Below, one piece after another: positions 1 through 7,553 of a stretch of DNA of 57,294 bases. Position 1 is the first letter of the stretch, and each line of letters begins with the position of its first letter. Origin of the DNA: Myxococcus xanthus (lineage in GTDB: Bacteria; Myxococcota; Myxococcia; Myxococcales; Myxococcaceae). The DNA is taken from the NCBI RefSeq assembly GCF_013116825.1, contig NZ_JABFNS010000048.1:1-57294 (forward strand), in the 5' to 3' direction. The notes beneath the pieces are model-generated. The model worked only from the letters and a program-made list of their open reading frames with translations, did no database searches and was not told where the DNA came from. The translations under genes were made by a program, and so were the position numbers.

Positions 1-885
1 GCACCACCGGCCCCCGCGCCCCAGACGGAGGCCCCCGCGCCTGTCGCCGCCGCCCCCGCCGCGGAGCCGGCCGCCGAACCCGCTGCCGCCGCGAATGCGG
101 GCAAGGTCCGCTTCAAGCTGATGAGCCAGCCCTCCGGCGCCCGCGTCTTCTACCGGGGCAAGGAGCGAGGCGTCACGCCCTTCACCCTGGAGATTCCGTC
201 GGGACAGGATGGCTCCGTCACGGTGGAGCTGACCTTCGCGATGGAGGGCTACCAGATGGAGACCGTCGTCACGGGCGGTACCGGCGAGGTGGTGCTGTCG
301 CAGAAGCTGCAGAAGCGCCGGGGCGGCGCGGGCGGCAGCCGGCACGTCGAGGTGGCCTCCGTGAGCGCGGATGAGACGGCGGAGGAAGTCGAGCCGGTGG
401 CCACGCCGGGCGGCATGTCCGCGCCGGTGATGCTCGCCCCCACGGCCTCGCCCGCCACGGAGCTCCCTGTCGCGGCGGCCGTCGGTGGCGCCACGGCCGC
501 GGCAGCCGACGCGGCTCCGGCCAAGGGCTCGGCGACCGGGCTCGCGCTGCCGGTCCTCCCCACCGCGGCGGTGGCCTCCGCGCGTGGCGACGTGCTCCCC
601 TACAACGAGGACATGCCTCGCCCGGAGATGGTCGACCAGGGCAAGGACATCATCTACACGCGCGAAGCGATGGCCGCGAAGTCGAGCGGCGTGATGATTG
701 TCCGCTGCACCATCACCCAGCAGGGCCGCGTGGAGAAGTGCCGGACCATCAAGTCCGTGGCCCACATGGAGCGCGCGGTGCTCGATGCCCTCACGTCCCG
801 GACCTACAAGCCCATTGTCTACAAGGGCTACCCGGTGAACGTGGACTACACCTTCAGCATGCGCCTGGTGGCACCGCGCCGCTGA
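1..885 (+). CDS. PEGA/TonB C-terminal domain protein, 5' end outside the window
   Basis: The frame is open from base 1, so the N-terminus is missing; the first in-frame ATG (121) lies inside a conserved domain and is not the real start. Visible order: an Ala/Pro-rich linker (bases 1-100), a PEGA-like beta domain (bases ~105-310, with GARVFYRGKERGVTPFTLEI), a second Ala/Pro/Val-rich linker, and a C-terminal TonB_C-like domain (bases ~660-870, GVMIVRCTITQQGRVEKC). TonB_C domains normally sit in the periplasm. In myxobacteria, PEGA domains behind such linkers are common in Ser/Thr kinases and envelope proteins, so the missing part could be a kinase or a membrane anchor; that is inference. It converges with the HAD gene, with 39 bp between the stops. 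Confidence 0.75.
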   Translation, partial: APPAPAPQTEAPAPVAAAPAAEPAAEPAAAANAGKVRFKLMSQPSGARVFYRGKERGVTPFTLEIPSGQDGSVTVELTFAMEGYQMETVVTGGTGEVVLSQKLQKRRGGAGGSRHVEVASVSADETAEEVEPVATPGGMSAPVMLAPTASPATELPVAAAVGGATAAAADAAPAKGSATGLALPVLPTAAVASARGDVLPYNEDMPRPEMVDQGKDIIYTREAMAAKSSGVMIVRCTITQQGRVEKCRTIKSVAHMERAVLDALTSRTYKPIVYKGYPVNVDYTFSMRLVAPRR

Positions 886-924
886 GGATGCATCCCTGAC
901 CGCCCCCGCCGGCCCCAGCGCGCA

Positions 925-1644
925 TCAGGGTCCGGTGGAGGGCACCACGGGAGGCGCGGGAGGAACGGACGGCACATCGCCGCCGGGCGGCACGCCCCAG
1001 TCCACCACCGGCCAGCCCCGCTTCCGGGCGTGGCGCCGCAGCCGGTGGTCCGGGTGGACGGCCACCGGCCGCCCCACCACCTCCATCACCGACAGGTCCG
1101 AATACGAATCGGTGTAGAAGGCGCATGCCGACAGTGCCACGCCCGCCTCGCGCACATAGGCCTCGGCACAGACGCGCTTGCCCTCTCCGAAGCAGATGGT
1201 GCCCAGGGCGCGTCCGGTGTGGAGGCCCGCGCCATCGACCTCGAAGCGGTTGCACAGCACCGCGTCCAGTCCCAGCTCCCGCGCCACCAGCTCCGACAGA
1301 TAGCCCGTGGACGACGTCAGCAGGACGAGCCGCTCACCGGCGCGCCGGTGAGCGTCCAGCACGGCCCAGGCCCCGGGCCGATAGAGCGGCCGCACCTGCT
1401 CCTCGTAGAACACGGCGGTGCGCTCCTGGAGCGGCTTCGCGGGCGTACCGGCGAGCTGGGAAATCGCGCGCGCGACGGCGTCCTGCATGGACACGAAGCC
1501 CAGGTGGTAGCGCGCAATCCAGAGGCTGGCGCGCAGCGCCTGGAAGCGGGAGATGTGCCCCAGCTCGAGCTCGCGGCGAATCCACAGCGAGCCCGAGTTG
1601 GCGGCGATGAGCGTCTTGTCCAGGTCAAAGAATGCGACAGCCAC
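925..1644 (-). CDS. HAD-IB family hydrolase (phosphoserine phosphatase-like)
   Basis: A 239-aa HAD-superfamily phosphohydrolase. Motif I is FFDLDKTL near residues 5-12, with D7 the predicted nucleophile and D9 the acid/base. Motif II is LLTSS and motif IV is YTDSYSDLSVM. The helical cap between motifs I and II fits subfamily IB, which includes SerB-like enzymes that hydrolyse phosphoserine or phospholipid headgroup phosphates; the substrate cannot be told. The last ~20 residues are a Pro/Val-rich tail outside the fold. The start is GTG at 1644; the next in-frame ATG would remove motif I. It lies 9 bp after the matrixin gene on the same strand, so it may be cotranscribed with the protease operon. 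Confidence 0.85.
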   Translation of the reverse strand: MAVAFFDLDKTLIAANSGSLWIRRELELGHISRFQALRASLWIARYHLGFVSMQDAVARAISQLAGTPAKPLQERTAVFYEEQVRPLYRPGAWAVLDAHRRAGERLVLLTSSTGYLSELVARELGLDAVLCNRFEVDGAGLHTGRALGTICFGEGKRVCAEAYVREAGVALSACAFYTDSYSDLSVMEVVGRPVAVHPDHRLRRHARKRGWPVVDWGVPPGGDVPSVPPAPPVVPSTGP

Positions 1645-1653
1645 GCCAGAACC

Positions 1654-2598
1654 TTAACCCCGCCGGTGGGGCGCCGCAGCGCGGACCGCACGCCGCCGCA
1701 CACGCGTCAGGACGAGCGCGGCCAGCCCCAGCGCCACCGGTCCCGGCGCCGCAGCGCAGCCGCTGCCCCGGCCGTCCGCCTTCAACGCAAACCCCGCCCC
1801 CTCCCGCACGAAGCACTGGGTGGGCGGCAGGTGACGCGGGTAGATGTCACAGAACCCGGCGGCCGACCCCGGGTCGATGACACGCTTGCGCGTTTCCCCC
1901 GGCGGCGCGGTGGCCTCCATGGTGGCGCCCGGGACGAAGACATGGTCCAGCCCCACCACGTGGCCAATCTCGTGCGTCATGGTGTTCTGGATGTCCGTGG
2001 CCACGCAGTCCACCGAGTGCTCGCCTTCACACACCGGAGAATCCACCGTGGTGAAGAGGAAGCCGTAGCCCTGTGCCGGCTGGGACGCGTTCAGCTCGAT
2101 GTCCGAGTCCAACACCCGCCCGTCGCGATAGGAGAACGTGGACGTGGTGAGGCCGATGGTCCCAGGCGGGTGCTCCCAGCACTGGTAGACGTTGCCGCAC
2201 GTCTCTTCGGTCCAGCACGCATCATCCGCCGGGGCCACCTCGTGGCACGACGTCTCCCGGAACGTGATGATGTTGTAGTTCTCCCGAGGACGCGTCTCGT
2301 CGTAGCCCACGGCGATGGGCGCTCGCCGGTCCTCGCCCCGGGTGAACCGGTAGTCGCTGCACCCGTCGGAGACGTCCCGCCACGAGTCGAAGGACGCCTC
2401 GATGGCCGCCACCTCGGAGTCTCCAGGCGTGCGCGCGCTGCCCGCCGCATCCAGGTGGTAGACATACTCACGCACCGGCCACACCAGGCACAGCGGGTGC
2501 CTGGGCACCACGGTGCGACGGTAGGACGGCTCCTCCTCCATCTGCGCCTGAGCGGAGGTGGCCAGGCACGCGGCCGCGAGCGCCAGCGCCTTCCTCAC
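1654..2598 (-). CDS. Secreted matrixin-like zinc metalloprotease with MYXO-CTERM-like tail (downstream copy)
   Basis: A 314-aa predicted zinc endopeptidase. It has a signal peptide (ALALAAACLATSAQAQ) and the metzincin motif HEIGHVVGLDH at about residues 209-219, whose three His bind zinc and whose Glu is catalytic, followed by a Met-turn (GATME). Many Cys suggest disulfides. The tail has Gly-Cys at ~280, a hydrophobic stretch (PVALGLAALVL) and an Arg cluster, the layout of myxosortase-dependent MYXO-CTERM anchors. I chose GTG 2598 because it forms a 4-nt GTGA overlap with the upstream stop and puts the signal peptide at the N-terminus; the longer frame to 2739 only adds Gly/Arg-rich sequence. 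It is a diverged tandem paralogue of the next gene. Confidence 0.85.
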   Translation of the reverse strand: MRKALALAAACLATSAQAQMEEEPSYRRTVVPRHPLCLVWPVREYVYHLDAAGSARTPGDSEVAAIEASFDSWRDVSDGCSDYRFTRGEDRRAPIAVGYDETRPRENYNIITFRETSCHEVAPADDACWTEETCGNVYQCWEHPPGTIGLTTSTFSYRDGRVLDSDIELNASQPAQGYGFLFTTVDSPVCEGEHSVDCVATDIQNTMTHEIGHVVGLDHVFVPGATMEATAPPGETRKRVIDPGSAAGFCDIYPRHLPPTQCFVREGAGFALKADGRGSGCAAAPGPVALGLAALVLTRVRRRAVRAAAPHRRG

Positions 2599-3479
2599 TG
2601 GACCGCCTCCTCGCGACGGCGGCGGCGCGCCAGCCACAGCGACCAGACGGCCACCAGCGACAGCGCCCCACCCGGCCCCGCCGCGGCGCAGCCGCCAGCC
2701 TTGGGCCCCAGTTCGATGGACGTCACCGGGTGGAGGCACGACTGGCTGGCCTGCCCCTGGGGGTAGGCGTCACAGACGAAGCCGCGCGAGCCCGAGTCCA
2801 CCACGCGCTTGGACACCTCTCCCGGCGGCGCGCTGGGGTTCATGGTGGAGCCGGTGGCACGCGTGTGGTCCAGACCGATGAGGTGGCCGACCTCGTGCGT
2901 GGCGGTGTTCTGCACGTCGGTGGCCACGCAGTGGGTCGTCACCGGCGGGACGCACATGCCGCCGTTCGCCGTCGTGAAGGAGAAGCGCGCCGCGTTGAAG
3001 GAGATGTCCGAGTCGTAGATGATGCCCGAGCGCTCGTCGTACGTGGTGAGGGTGATGGCGATGGTGTTGTCGTCGTCATCCCAGCAGTCATGCGTGTTGG
3101 CACACGTGTCGTCTGCCCAGCACGCATCGCTCGCGGGCACCACGGCGTTGCAGTCCCGGGTCCGGAACAGCACCAGGTTGGTATTGGCTCCCTGGCGCCG
3201 GTAGCCCACCTGGCGTTCGTCCACGCGCGGGCCTTCCACCAACGTGAGGTTGCCGCACTCGGCGAAGATGTCCTGCCAGCTCTGGAAGGAGGCGCGAATC
3301 GCGTCGAACTCGGAGTCACCCGCCGTGTCCGGGTTGCCGTAGGTGCTCTGGTTCCAGACGACGCGATTGGACGTCCAGTAGAGGCACTGCGTGCCCGTGT
3401 CACCCACATCGACACGGCTGCGGACGTAGGGGTCCACCTGGCCCAGGGCCAGGGCCAACATCAGGGGCGTGAGCGGCAT
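2595..3479 (-). CDS. Secreted matrixin-like zinc metalloprotease with MYXO-CTERM-like tail (upstream copy)
   Basis: A 294-aa paralogue of the downstream protease. A short hydrophobic signal (PLTPLMLALALGQ) leads a Cys-containing domain with a conserved DACWADDTC segment that matches DACWTEETC in the partner. The zinc site is HEVGHLIGLDH at ~195-205, followed by the Met-turn GSTMNP. The tail has Gly-Cys at ~253, a hydrophobic helix and a run of Arg, so it is MYXO-CTERM-like and probably surface anchored. The start is ATG 3479, overlapping the upstream TGA by one base (TGATG); GTG 3482 is one codon longer and also possible. The stop overlaps the next gene (GTGA), implying translational coupling of the pair. 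Substrate unknown. Confidence 0.85.
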   Translation of the reverse strand: MPLTPLMLALALGQVDPYVRSRVDVGDTGTQCLYWTSNRVVWNQSTYGNPDTAGDSEFDAIRASFQSWQDIFAECGNLTLVEGPRVDERQVGYRRQGANTNLVLFRTRDCNAVVPASDACWADDTCANTHDCWDDDDNTIAITLTTYDERSGIIYDSDISFNAARFSFTTANGGMCVPPVTTHCVATDVQNTATHEVGHLIGLDHTRATGSTMNPSAPPGEVSKRVVDSGSRGFVCDAYPQGQASQSCLHPVTSIELGPKAGGCAAAGPGGALSLVAVWSLWLARRRRREEAVQ

Positions 3480-4033
3480 CACGGCCTCTGCTCCCCAAGG
3501 GCTTCACGGATGGCGGCCTTCAGCTCCGCCAGCGTCATGGGCTGGAGCGCGGACGCGGCCGGCTTTCGGGTGACAGGGTCCAACAGCTGCGACTCGGTGG
3601 GCTCCGGGACGGCCAGCGCCGCCTTTCCCTCACGCTTCACCTGGAACTTCCCCTGCGCCATGTCGGAGACGCGGAACGCACGGGGGCCGCGCTTCTGCAG
3701 GAAGACCACCACCTCCTCGCCCGGCGTGAAGGACGCCAGGCCGTGCACCACCTGGCCAATGTCCCCCATGCGCCCCCCGGGCTGGGTGACGAGCACCGTG
3801 CTCCCAGGCTGGCCCTTGAGCGACTCCGTCACCTGGATTTCAACGTCGGTGAGGATGCGCATCTTGTCGCCGCTCCAGCGGCTCTCCACGCGCCGGACGA
3901 CACCGTGGACCACGGTGTCCGCGCCTACCGCGAGCCCGGACAGGTCCACGCGGAGCTGGGTGGTGGCGGTCGCGGGCACGCCCACCAGGAGGACAGCCAG
4001 GAGCAACGTGCGAACTACCTGACGAATCGACAT
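3479..4033 (-). CDS. Exported hypothetical protein, first gene of the metalloprotease operon
   Basis: A 184-aa protein with a clear signal peptide (TLLLAVLLVGVPATATT) and no further membrane segment, so it is probably periplasmic or secreted. The mature part looks mostly beta (DTVVHGVVRRVESRW, TDVEIQVTESLKG, GEEVVVFLQKRG) and ends in a charged helix (MTLAELKAAIREALGE). The pattern resembles small OB-like or beta-sandwich secreted proteins common in deltaproteobacteria, but I recognise no named family and no catalytic motif. It is translationally coupled to the two matrixins, so a role as their partner, propeptide-like inhibitor or chaperone is possible but inferred. It starts 87 bp from gltX on the opposite strand. 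Confidence 0.7.
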   Translation of the reverse strand: MSIRQVVRTLLLAVLLVGVPATATTQLRVDLSGLAVGADTVVHGVVRRVESRWSGDKMRILTDVEIQVTESLKGQPGSTVLVTQPGGRMGDIGQVVHGLASFTPGEEVVVFLQKRGPRAFRVSDMAQGKFQVKREGKAALAVPEPTESQLLDPVTRKPAASALQPMTLAELKAAIREALGEQRP

Positions 4034-4081
4034 ACGAGTTCTCCCTGGCCATCCAACTTACTCCAGGAATGCCCCTCCGCG

Positions 4082-4110
4082 TTGACCCTCCATCCTCGCC
4101 CTGCTAATCC
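4082..4110 (+). promoter_or_regulatory. Possible gltX promoter, near-leaderless
   Basis: TTGACC at 4082-4087 is followed by an AT-rich patch, GCTAATCC, at 4103-4110 (15-17 nt spacing depending on the hexamer chosen). The match to a sigma-70 -10 box is poor. No Shine-Dalgarno sequence precedes the gltX ATG at 4121, so transcription may start at or just before the ATG. Confidence 0.3.
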
Positions 4111-4120
4111 GCGCGCCCGT

Positions 4121-5560
4121 ATGCCTCCTGCCCTTCGCGTCCGCTTCGCTCCCTCGCCTACCGGCTACCTTCACATTGGCGGTGCCCGTACGGCGCTGAT
4201 GAACTTTCTCCAGGCGCGGCGCCATGGCGGCACCTTCGTCCTTCGCATGGAGGACACGGACCAGGGCCGCTCCACCCCGGAGTCGGTGCAGGCCATCCTG
4301 GACGGGCTGAACTGGCTGGGCATCGACTGGGACGAGGGCCCCGGGAAGGAAGGCCCCTACGCCCCCTACTTCCAGATGCAGCGGCTGGACACCTACCGCA
4401 AGCACGCCGACCAGCTCATCGCCGAGGGCAAGGCCTACCGGTGCTACTGCACGAAGGAGGACCTCGACGCGCAGCGGCAGGTGGCGGAGAAGGCGGGCGG
4501 CGCGTTCAAGTACCCGGGCACCTGCCGTGAGCGGACCGAGCCCCCCGCCGGCCGCAACGCCGCGGACGCCGTCATCCGCTTCAAGATGCCCGCGGGTGAC
4601 GGCTCCGTGTCCTTCACCGACAAGGCGCTGGGCACCATCACCAAGACGCACAGCGACCTGGATGACTGGGTCATGATGCGGGCGGACGGCATCCCCGTGT
4701 ACAACTTCGGGTGTGTCATTGATGACCACCTGATGGACATCACCCTGGTCGCGCGCGGCCAGGAGCACGTCAACTCCACCTTCCCGCAGCTCATGCTGTA
4801 CCAGGCGCTGGGCTGGACGCCTCCCGACTTCGCCCACCTGCCGCTCATCCTGGGCCCGGACCGAGAGAAGCTGTCCAAGCGCAAGCACCCGGAAGCGGAC
4901 GTGATGGTGCACAAGCGCAACGGCGTCATGCCGGAGGCGCTGCTCAACTTCGTCATCCGCCTGGGCTGGAGCCACGGCAACGACGAGGTCATCAGCCGCG
5001 AGCAGATGCTCGAGTGGTTCGACTTCAGCGACGTGGGCACCACCTCCGGCGTGTGGAACCCGGAGAAGCTGCTGTGGCTCAACCAGCAGTGGATGAAGCA
5101 ACTGCCGGTGGAGACCGTGGTGGAGCGGCTGCTCCCCTTCCTGGAGGCGAAGGGCATCCAGGCGAAGGGCGACCCGCGGCTGGAGACGCTGGTGCGCACG
5201 CTGCGCGAGCGCTCCAACACCTTGGAAGACATCGCCACCACCGCGGCCAACGTCTACTTCCGCTCCGGCATCACCCTGGACGAGAAGGCCGCCACCAAGC
5301 ACCTCTCCGGAGAGTCCCTCAACCTGCTGCGCAAGGTGCGCGAGACGCTCGCCGCTTTGCCGGAGTGGTCGGTGGAGGCGCTGGACGGCGTGGTGAAGCA
5401 GGTGAGCGAGGCCTCCAGCGTCGGCATGGGCAAGGTGGCGCAGCCCATCCGCGTGGCACTCACCGGCAACACCACCAGCCCGGGCATCGGTGAGACGCTG
5501 GTGCTGGTAGGCCGCGACGAATCCCTGCTGCGCATCGACGCGGCGCTGACGCGCGGTTGA
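4121..5560 (+). CDS. gltX: Glutamate--tRNA ligase
   Basis: A 479-aa class I aminoacyl-tRNA synthetase that charges tRNA-Glu with glutamate in the cytoplasm; in many bacteria it also misacylates tRNA-Gln for amidation by GatCAB. The HIGH-type signature is in APSPTGYLHIGG (residues 10-21), and the KMSKS-type loop is KLSKR at 250-254. Length and order, including the C-terminal helical anticodon-binding part, fit the family. The start is ATG 4121 because the family motif begins eight residues in; the open frame continues upstream but reads unrelated sequence. Two tRNA genes, including cognate tRNA-Glu(CTC), lie within 0.8 kb downstream. The charged product also feeds HemA, encoded at 28.8-30.1 kb. 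Confidence 0.97.
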   Translation: MPPALRVRFAPSPTGYLHIGGARTALMNFLQARRHGGTFVLRMEDTDQGRSTPESVQAILDGLNWLGIDWDEGPGKEGPYAPYFQMQRLDTYRKHADQLIAEGKAYRCYCTKEDLDAQRQVAEKAGGAFKYPGTCRERTEPPAGRNAADAVIRFKMPAGDGSVSFTDKALGTITKTHSDLDDWVMMRADGIPVYNFGCVIDDHLMDITLVARGQEHVNSTFPQLMLYQALGWTPPDFAHLPLILGPDREKLSKRKHPEADVMVHKRNGVMPEALLNFVIRLGWSHGNDEVISREQMLEWFDFSDVGTTSGVWNPEKLLWLNQQWMKQLPVETVVERLLPFLEAKGIQAKGDPRLETLVRTLRERSNTLEDIATTAANVYFRSGITLDEKAATKHLSGESLNLLRKVRETLAALPEWSVEALDGVVKQVSEASSVGMGKVAQPIRVALTGNTTSPGIGETLVLVGRDESLLRIDAALTRG

Positions 5561-5581
5561 GCCCCCAGGCGCAGGTAGCGG

Positions 5582-5610
5582 TGGACGTCGGCAGCGCAGG
5601 CCCCTATCTT
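5582..5610 (+). promoter_or_regulatory. Putative sigma-70 promoter for the 5619 gene
   Basis: TGGACG (5582-5587), 17 nt spacer, TATCTT (5605-5610). The -10 box ends only 8 nt before the ATG at 5619, and there is no purine-rich ribosome site, so the transcript may be leaderless. Confidence 0.4.
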
Positions 5611-5618
5611 TCGGACCC

Positions 5619-6026
5619 ATGATGCGTGCCCTTGACAGCCTGAAACGCGGTTTCTATAAGGCGCGCCCGCTCGGAGCGGCGCTGGTGGCGCTCTGGGCGG
5701 TTTCAGCGGGCGCCGAAGTCATCAATGGCGCGCAGCTGCCGGATGGGTCCAAGCGGGTCGGTGAGAATCGCTACCGGTCGCCCAGGGATTTCGATGGCAC
5801 GCTGGAGTATTACCGCGCGGTCTACTCGACGAGCGGTTACCCTCGCCGGCAGATCGTGAACCAGCCGGGCGTCAAGGCGGTTCACATCAGCAACCCCTCG
5901 GGGAAGAACTTCGCGGGGCTGAATATTTACGAGGCGAACGACGAAGTTCGCATCTACATCGTCCCGACCCAGCAGGCAGCCAAGCCCGCCAAGAAGCCGG
6001 AGACGACGAAGAGCAGGAAGAAGTAA
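5619..6026 (+). CDS. Small exported hypothetical protein
   Basis: A 135-aa protein with an N-terminal basic and hydrophobic signal (ARPLGAALVALWAVSAGAE) and a compact central domain (YRSPRDFDGTLEYYRAVY ... GVKAVHISNP ... GLNIYEANDEVRIYIVP). It ends in a Lys/Pro/Ala-rich tail (about 18 residues), typical of flexible cell-wall or nucleic-acid contacting ends. I recognise no family. ATG 5619 is followed immediately by another ATG at 5622. It lies between gltX and the tRNA genes and has its own putative promoter. A periplasmic location is inferred from the signal only. Confidence 0.7.
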   Translation: MMRALDSLKRGFYKARPLGAALVALWAVSAGAEVINGAQLPDGSKRVGENRYRSPRDFDGTLEYYRAVYSTSGYPRRQIVNQPGVKAVHISNPSGKNFAGLNIYEANDEVRIYIVPTQQAAKPAKKPETTKSRKK

Positions 6027-6043
6027 ACGCCGCACCGAAGTTG

Positions 6044-6072
6044 TTGCAGTCCCGAAGTGGTGTTGGTAGAGA
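6044..6072 (+). promoter_or_regulatory. Putative promoter of tRNA-Gln
   Basis: TTGCAG (6044-6049), 17 nt spacer, TAGAGA (6067-6072). It ends 23 nt before the mature tRNA 5' end, a sensible position for a tRNA promoter. Confidence 0.45.
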
Positions 6073-6095
6073 AGCGCCGCGGTCGAGCAGGTCCT

Positions 6096-6166
6096 TGGGG
6101 AATCGTCTAACGGCAGGACAGCAGACTCTGACTCTGCTTATCTAGGTTCGAATCCTAGTTCCCCAG
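6096..6166 (+). tRNA. tRNA-Gln (anticodon CTG)
   Basis: The cloverleaf can be drawn by eye. The acceptor stem TGGGGAA/TTCCCCA closes 6096-6102 with 6159-6165; the discriminator is G6166. The anticodon stem GCAGA/TCTGC encloses a 7-nt loop CTCTGAC, giving anticodon CTG (reads CAG). The T arm is CTAGG-TTCGAAT-CCTAG. The CCA end is not encoded. The weak U-A first pair is typical of bacterial tRNA-Gln. Confidence 0.95.
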
Positions 6167-6231
6167 CTCGTAGTCTCGCAGTTGCAGTGCTCGTTGGTCC
6201 GAAGCAACCTGAGCAGGACGAAACAAAAGGG

Positions 6232-6261
6232 TTGACGAGGGCAGACGAAAAAAGGTAGAAA
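6232..6261 (+). promoter_or_regulatory. Putative promoter of tRNA-Glu
   Basis: TTGACG (6232-6237), 18 nt spacer rich in A, TAGAAA (6256-6261). It lies in an unusually AT-rich patch 34 nt before the tRNA-Glu 5' end, so tRNA-Glu may be transcribed independently of tRNA-Gln. Confidence 0.5.
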
Positions 6262-6295
6262 TCGCGGGCAGTTAGCAGCGGTTGAAACAAGTATC

Positions 6296-6367
6296 GGCCC
6301 TGTCGTCTAGCGGTTAGGACGGAGCCCTCTCACGGCTCAAACTCGGGTTCGAATCCCGGCAGGGTCA
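6296..6367 (+). tRNA. tRNA-Glu (anticodon CTC)
   Basis: Acceptor stem GGCCCTG (6296-6302) pairs with CAGGGTC (6360-6366), with one G-T pair; the discriminator is A6367. The anticodon stem GAGCC/GGCTC encloses loop CTCTCAC, anticodon CTC (reads GAG). The T arm is TCGGG-TTCGAAT-CCCGG. CCA is not encoded. It lies near the gene for its own synthetase. Confidence 0.95.
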
Positions 6368-6374
6368 CACTGAG

Positions 6375-6413
6375 ACGCCCACCTTCTGAAAAGAAGGTGG
6401 GCGTTTCGCTTTG
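6375..6413 (+). terminator. Rho-independent terminator after tRNA-Glu
   Basis: A perfect 13-bp stem (6375-6387 with 6392-6404) with a GAAA tetraloop, followed by a T-rich run (TTTCGCTTT). This is the clearest intrinsic terminator in the window. Confidence 0.85.
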
Positions 6414-6449
6414 CGGGCTAGAGCCTGGTGGCGCGAGACGACCCTCCGT

Positions 6450-6481
6450 GGGGCCCGGCGCCTCTTTCAAGGCGCGGCCCC
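6450..6481 (-). terminator. GC-rich hairpin after the receiver gene
   Basis: Arms 6450-6462 and 6471-6481 pair with small bulges around an 8-nt loop. It lies 32 bp beyond the stop of the minus-strand receiver gene. There is no strong T run, so termination is only plausible. Confidence 0.35.
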
Positions 6482-6512
6482 GCGCGTTCCTACTCACGGT
6501 TCAACGGGGACT

Positions 6513-7502
6513 TCAGGGCAACGGCGCGGCGATGCTCTGCCGGAAGGCGGCGAGCGCCGCGGCGAGCCGATCTTGCGCCCGCTGTACGCCCCGGCGCAGC
6601 AGCAACATGCGCACCTTCTCCGGCAGCGCGACGGCGCCCTGGCTGGTGCCGAAGCCCACCAGGTCCATTCGCAGCGTAATCGCCTCCAACAAATCCCCCA
6701 GGTCTGCCTGGGGACTGGCGAGCAGCAGCACGTCGGGCTGTCTGTGCTGAAGGCGCTCGGCCAGCGTGCGCCACTGGGGGTCGCCCGTCTCCACGATGAC
6801 GACGTCCACGCGCTCCAGTTCGGGGGCATAGGGCGGCAACTCCACCGTCTCGAAGCCAGCGTCCTGAAGAACGGTGACGGTGTTCGCGCTGCCCACGACG
6901 GCCACGCGGCCATTGAGGCCCAGGCGCACCGCTTCCTCGTAGGCTCGTAGCTCAGCCTCCAGGGCCTCGTAGGCGAGCTCCGGCGCGTCCTGTCCGGAGG
7001 CCAGGAGGGCCGCGGCCTCGCGAGCCACCTCCCGGGCCTGCTCACGCACGAGCAGGCCCGCCGTCCGGCGCTCCAGGGCGGCGCGCACCTTGGCGCGCAA
7101 CACCCGCAAGTCGTCAAAAGGCTTGAGGATGTAGTCACTGGCGCCCGCGGCGAAGGCGGCGACGACGCTTTCGGAGCTGGCGTAGCCGGTAATCATCACC
7201 GCTTCCAGGGACGGCTGGAGACGGCGCGCCTCGGCGATGAGCTCCACGCCGCCCCTGCCGGGCAAATTCTTGTCCGTCACCAGGACGTCGAAGCGCTGCT
7301 CGGCCAGCAACGGGAGGGCTTCCTCCGCGCTCGCGGCCAGCGTCACCACCAGGTCGGCATCTCGCTCCAGAAGGCGGGCACAGATGTCCAGCACGACGGG
7401 CTCGTCATCCACCACCAGCACCGTCGAGGCGAGCGTCCCCCCTTCCCCTCCTTCACCCTCACCGGTTTCGAACGGGAACTCCATGGCCGCGGAGATTCGC
7501 AC
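6513..7502 (-). CDS. Response regulator: receiver plus possible C-terminal pseudo-receiver
   Basis: A 329-aa cytoplasmic signalling protein. Residues ~26-145 are a CheY-like receiver: acidic pair in VLVVDDEP, phospho-acceptor Asp in VLVTDKNLPG, Thr in VMITGYAS, Lys in YILKPFDD. A helical linker follows (~145-195). The last ~130 residues again run like a receiver (GRVAVVGSANTVTVLQDAG, RVDVVIVETGD, PDVLLLASPQADLGDLLEA) but lack the Asp and Lys, suggesting a pseudo-receiver. There is no DNA-binding or enzyme domain. Start GTG 7502 has GGAAG about 6 nt upstream; ATG 7484 is an alternative. It is divergent from the membrane-protein gene at 7554, 51 bp away. Confidence 0.85.
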   Translation of the reverse strand: MRISAAMEFPFETGEGEGGEGGTLASTVLVVDDEPVVLDICARLLERDADLVVTLAASAEEALPLLAEQRFDVLVTDKNLPGRGGVELIAEARRLQPSLEAVMITGYASSESVVAAFAAGASDYILKPFDDLRVLRAKVRAALERRTAGLLVREQAREVAREAAALLASGQDAPELAYEALEAELRAYEEAVRLGLNGRVAVVGSANTVTVLQDAGFETVELPPYAPELERVDVVIVETGDPQWRTLAERLQHRQPDVLLLASPQADLGDLLEAITLRMDLVGFGTSQGAVALPEKVRMLLLRRGVQRAQDRLAAALAAFRQSIAAPLP

Positions 7503-7553
7503 AGCTCACTTCCAACTACGAAGCCCGCATTTGAGGCCCGCTATGCTCAAGGT

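Noticed and set aside
1030-2766. A 578-codon open frame on the plus strand
   Set aside because: Antisense to the HAD and metalloprotease genes, no family features.
6167-6295. A third tRNA or small RNA between the two tRNA genes
   Set aside because: No cloverleaf can be drawn; the AT-rich part is explained by the tRNA-Glu promoter.
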